DNA of 5,977 nt, from positions 1 through 5,977 of the forward strand of contig DBWQ01000015.1 in NCBI GenBank assembly GCA_002308995.1, read 5' to 3'. The position numbers were made by a program, and so were the translations under genes. The DNA comes from Clostridiales bacterium UBA1234 (lineage in GTDB: Bacteria; Bacillota; Clostridia; TANB77; UBA1234). This document shows positions 5,109 to 5,977 of the stretch, piece after piece. The notes beneath the pieces were generated by a model, which saw only the letters and a list, made by a program, of their open reading frames with translations, searched no databases and was not told where the DNA came from. Position 1 is the stretch's first letter. Every line of letters begins with the position of its first letter.

Positions 5109-5137
5109 ATGACGGAATAGATAATAAATGTTATTAT
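5109..5137 (+). promoter_or_regulatory. Weak candidate promoter of the 2H phosphoesterase gene
   Basis: ATGACG (5109-5114, four of six to TTGACA), a 17-nt spacer and TATTAT (5132-5137, five of six to TATAAT) precede the gene. The predicted start point is near 5143-5145, which would make the transcript leaderless or nearly so. This fits the lack of a good SD. The evidence is weak. Confidence 0.3.
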
Positions 5138-5144
5138 AGAAGTG

Positions 5145-5717
5145 ATGAATCAAAACAATTTTACACAGCAGACACATTTTATTGGGGTTCTTCTTCCAGA
5201 GGATATTACACTTACTCTGGAAGACTGCCGCCGTTATATGAGAGAGGCTTATGGTTGCAAAAGCGGGCATGGAACTCCTATTCACGTTACTTTAGTTCCG
5301 CCATTTAGGCTGCAGGATGAATATTCAACTGAAGACTTGGCCCGTGCAATAGAGAAAGAGGTATTACCTAAAGGCTTATGTTTTACCGCTCATATTGATA
5401 ATTTTGACGCTTTTGGGGACAGAACACTTTTTGCTAATGTTGTGGCAGGAGATGACTGGACACGATTGCGGGATGAAACAGTAAAGGCAGTTTTGAATGC
5501 TTGTCCGTGATGTACTAAGAAAGACCAGAGGCCATTTCAGCCGCATGGTACTGTTGCCAACCGTGATGTTCCGGCAGGTGTGATGACAGAGGCTCTGCAG
5601 GTGATGAATGAACTGAAGCTGGTGGAAGATTTTCCGGTGGATAATATCACGATTTTTGAACGAAGAGGTGGCAGATGGGAAATGGCGGTGACGATGGAAT
5701 TAAAGGGTGGTAAATAA
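5145..5717 (+). pseudogene. 2H phosphoesterase (2'-5' RNA ligase-like) interrupted by an in-frame TGA
   Basis: Numbered from the in-frame GTG at 5142, the first HxT motif is HVT (residues 48-50, in PIHVTLVPPF). The reading frame stops at TGA 5508-5510, then continues in the same frame without a shift (TKKDQRPFQPHGTVANRDVPAG...) to TAA 5715-5717. The second motif, HGT (residues 135-137), lies after the TGA. Both HxT motifs are needed for the bilobal 2H active site that acts on 2'-5' or cyclic phosphates of RNA, so the 121-residue product alone would be inactive. The joined length of about 190 residues is normal for the family. ATG at 5145 is preferred to GTG at 5142; neither has a strong SD. 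A single base change (for example CGA or GGA to TGA) explains the stop. Codon use is GC-richer than in the operon upstream, suggesting an older resident gene. Read-through or a sequencing error are alternatives. Confidence 0.8.
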
Positions 5718-5917
5718 TGTTTCATGGATTATGTATACCGTATATTGGAAAAACAAAATTATCTGTAAAAAAGCCTGCAGCAAGAACTTTGAGAGGTTCT
5801 TTGGAGCAACTATCAAAAAGTCAACTTGAATTCATATGTAAATCATATAGTGTAGAAAAAAAAGATGATGAAAACTTTTTACCGGTGTATATGGTGCCGT
5901 TTCTGGTAAAGATTTAG
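5717..5917 (+). CDS. Small unrecognised ORF (66 aa)
   Basis: The ATG overlaps the stop of the 2H gene (TAATG), and an SD-like AAAGGGTGG (5702-5710) lies 6 nt before it, so translation is plausible. The product is basic in the middle (KKPAARTLRGSLEQLSK) with hydrophobic residues at both ends (MFHGLCIPYI, FLPVYMVPFLVKI). There is no clear membrane helix and no family I recognise. The segment is AT-richer than the 2H gene and could be a fragment of a longer gene cut by rearrangement. No terminator is evident after it; the remaining 60 bases are AT-rich without visible features. Confidence 0.4.
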   Translation: MFHGLCIPYIGKTKLSVKKPAARTLRGSLEQLSKSQLEFICKSYSVEKKDDENFLPVYMVPFLVKI

Positions 5918-5977
5918 TTTATTATTTTACATTTTCCTAAAAAAATAATTTCAAAAAATACTTTTCATAGAATCATC

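Noticed and set aside
5142..5144. GTG as the start of the 2H phosphoesterase
   Set aside because: An ATG follows immediately at 5145 and neither codon has a distinguishing SD, so the ATG is preferred.

Overview
The window is AT-rich with short intergenic gaps and strong AGGAGG ribosome-binding sites. It looks like a low-GC anaerobe. The deoR-type HTH/WYL regulator, the style of the 2H phosphoesterase and the GC-rich intergenic element remind me of host-associated Treponema (spirochaetes). That assignment is an impression, not something the sequence proves.

Layout. (i) 1-438: the 3' end of an unrecognised gene, then a 77-aa protein with one membrane helix and a charged tail, both on the + strand. 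(ii) 452-479: a near-consensus sigma70-type promoter whose spacer contains a perfect ACGAA-N2-TTCGT inverted repeat, a good operator candidate. (iii) 500-4944: a tight five-gene + strand operon. It encodes a WYL-domain regulator, a 569-aa protein with an HNH-like nuclease motif and a hydrophobic C-terminal half, a YkgJ-type cysteine-cluster protein, a TerB-like protein with two repeats, and a 356-aa protein with a Gly/Ala-rich membrane-inserting core between helical arms. Junctions are 15 nt, ATGA overlap, 20-nt overlap and TAATG overlap, so the last four genes are translationally linked. (iv) 4952-4987: a solitary sequence almost identical in its 3' half to the Cas12a (type V-A) CRISPR direct repeat. 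It lies 7 nt after the operon and in the same orientation. (v) 4995-5087: a GC-rich structured element (55 of 80 bases G+C over 5004-5083) ending in a terminator-like hairpin whose 3' arm reads TTTCACCTCCTTTT. (vi) 5145-5717: a 2H phosphoesterase (2'-5' RNA ligase-like) gene with an in-frame TGA between its two HxT motifs, probably a pseudogene. (vii) 5717-5917: a small unrecognised ORF. Positions 5918-5977 are AT-rich and I see nothing in them.

How the genes may work together. WYL regulators of this wHTH-WYL-WCX layout include repressors of phage-defence operons (BrxR, CapW). Here one sits first in an operon with a nuclease/membrane fusion, a possible metal-cluster protein, a TerB-like protein and a potential pore-forming or membrane-active protein. 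The best hypothesis is a regulated conflict or defence module that couples membrane state or metal sensing to DNA cleavage and membrane damage. I cannot match it to a named system. The orphan Cas12a-type repeat in the operon's 3' region raises the separate possibility that the module is, or was, connected to a CRISPR-Cas12a system through a crRNA-like RNA.
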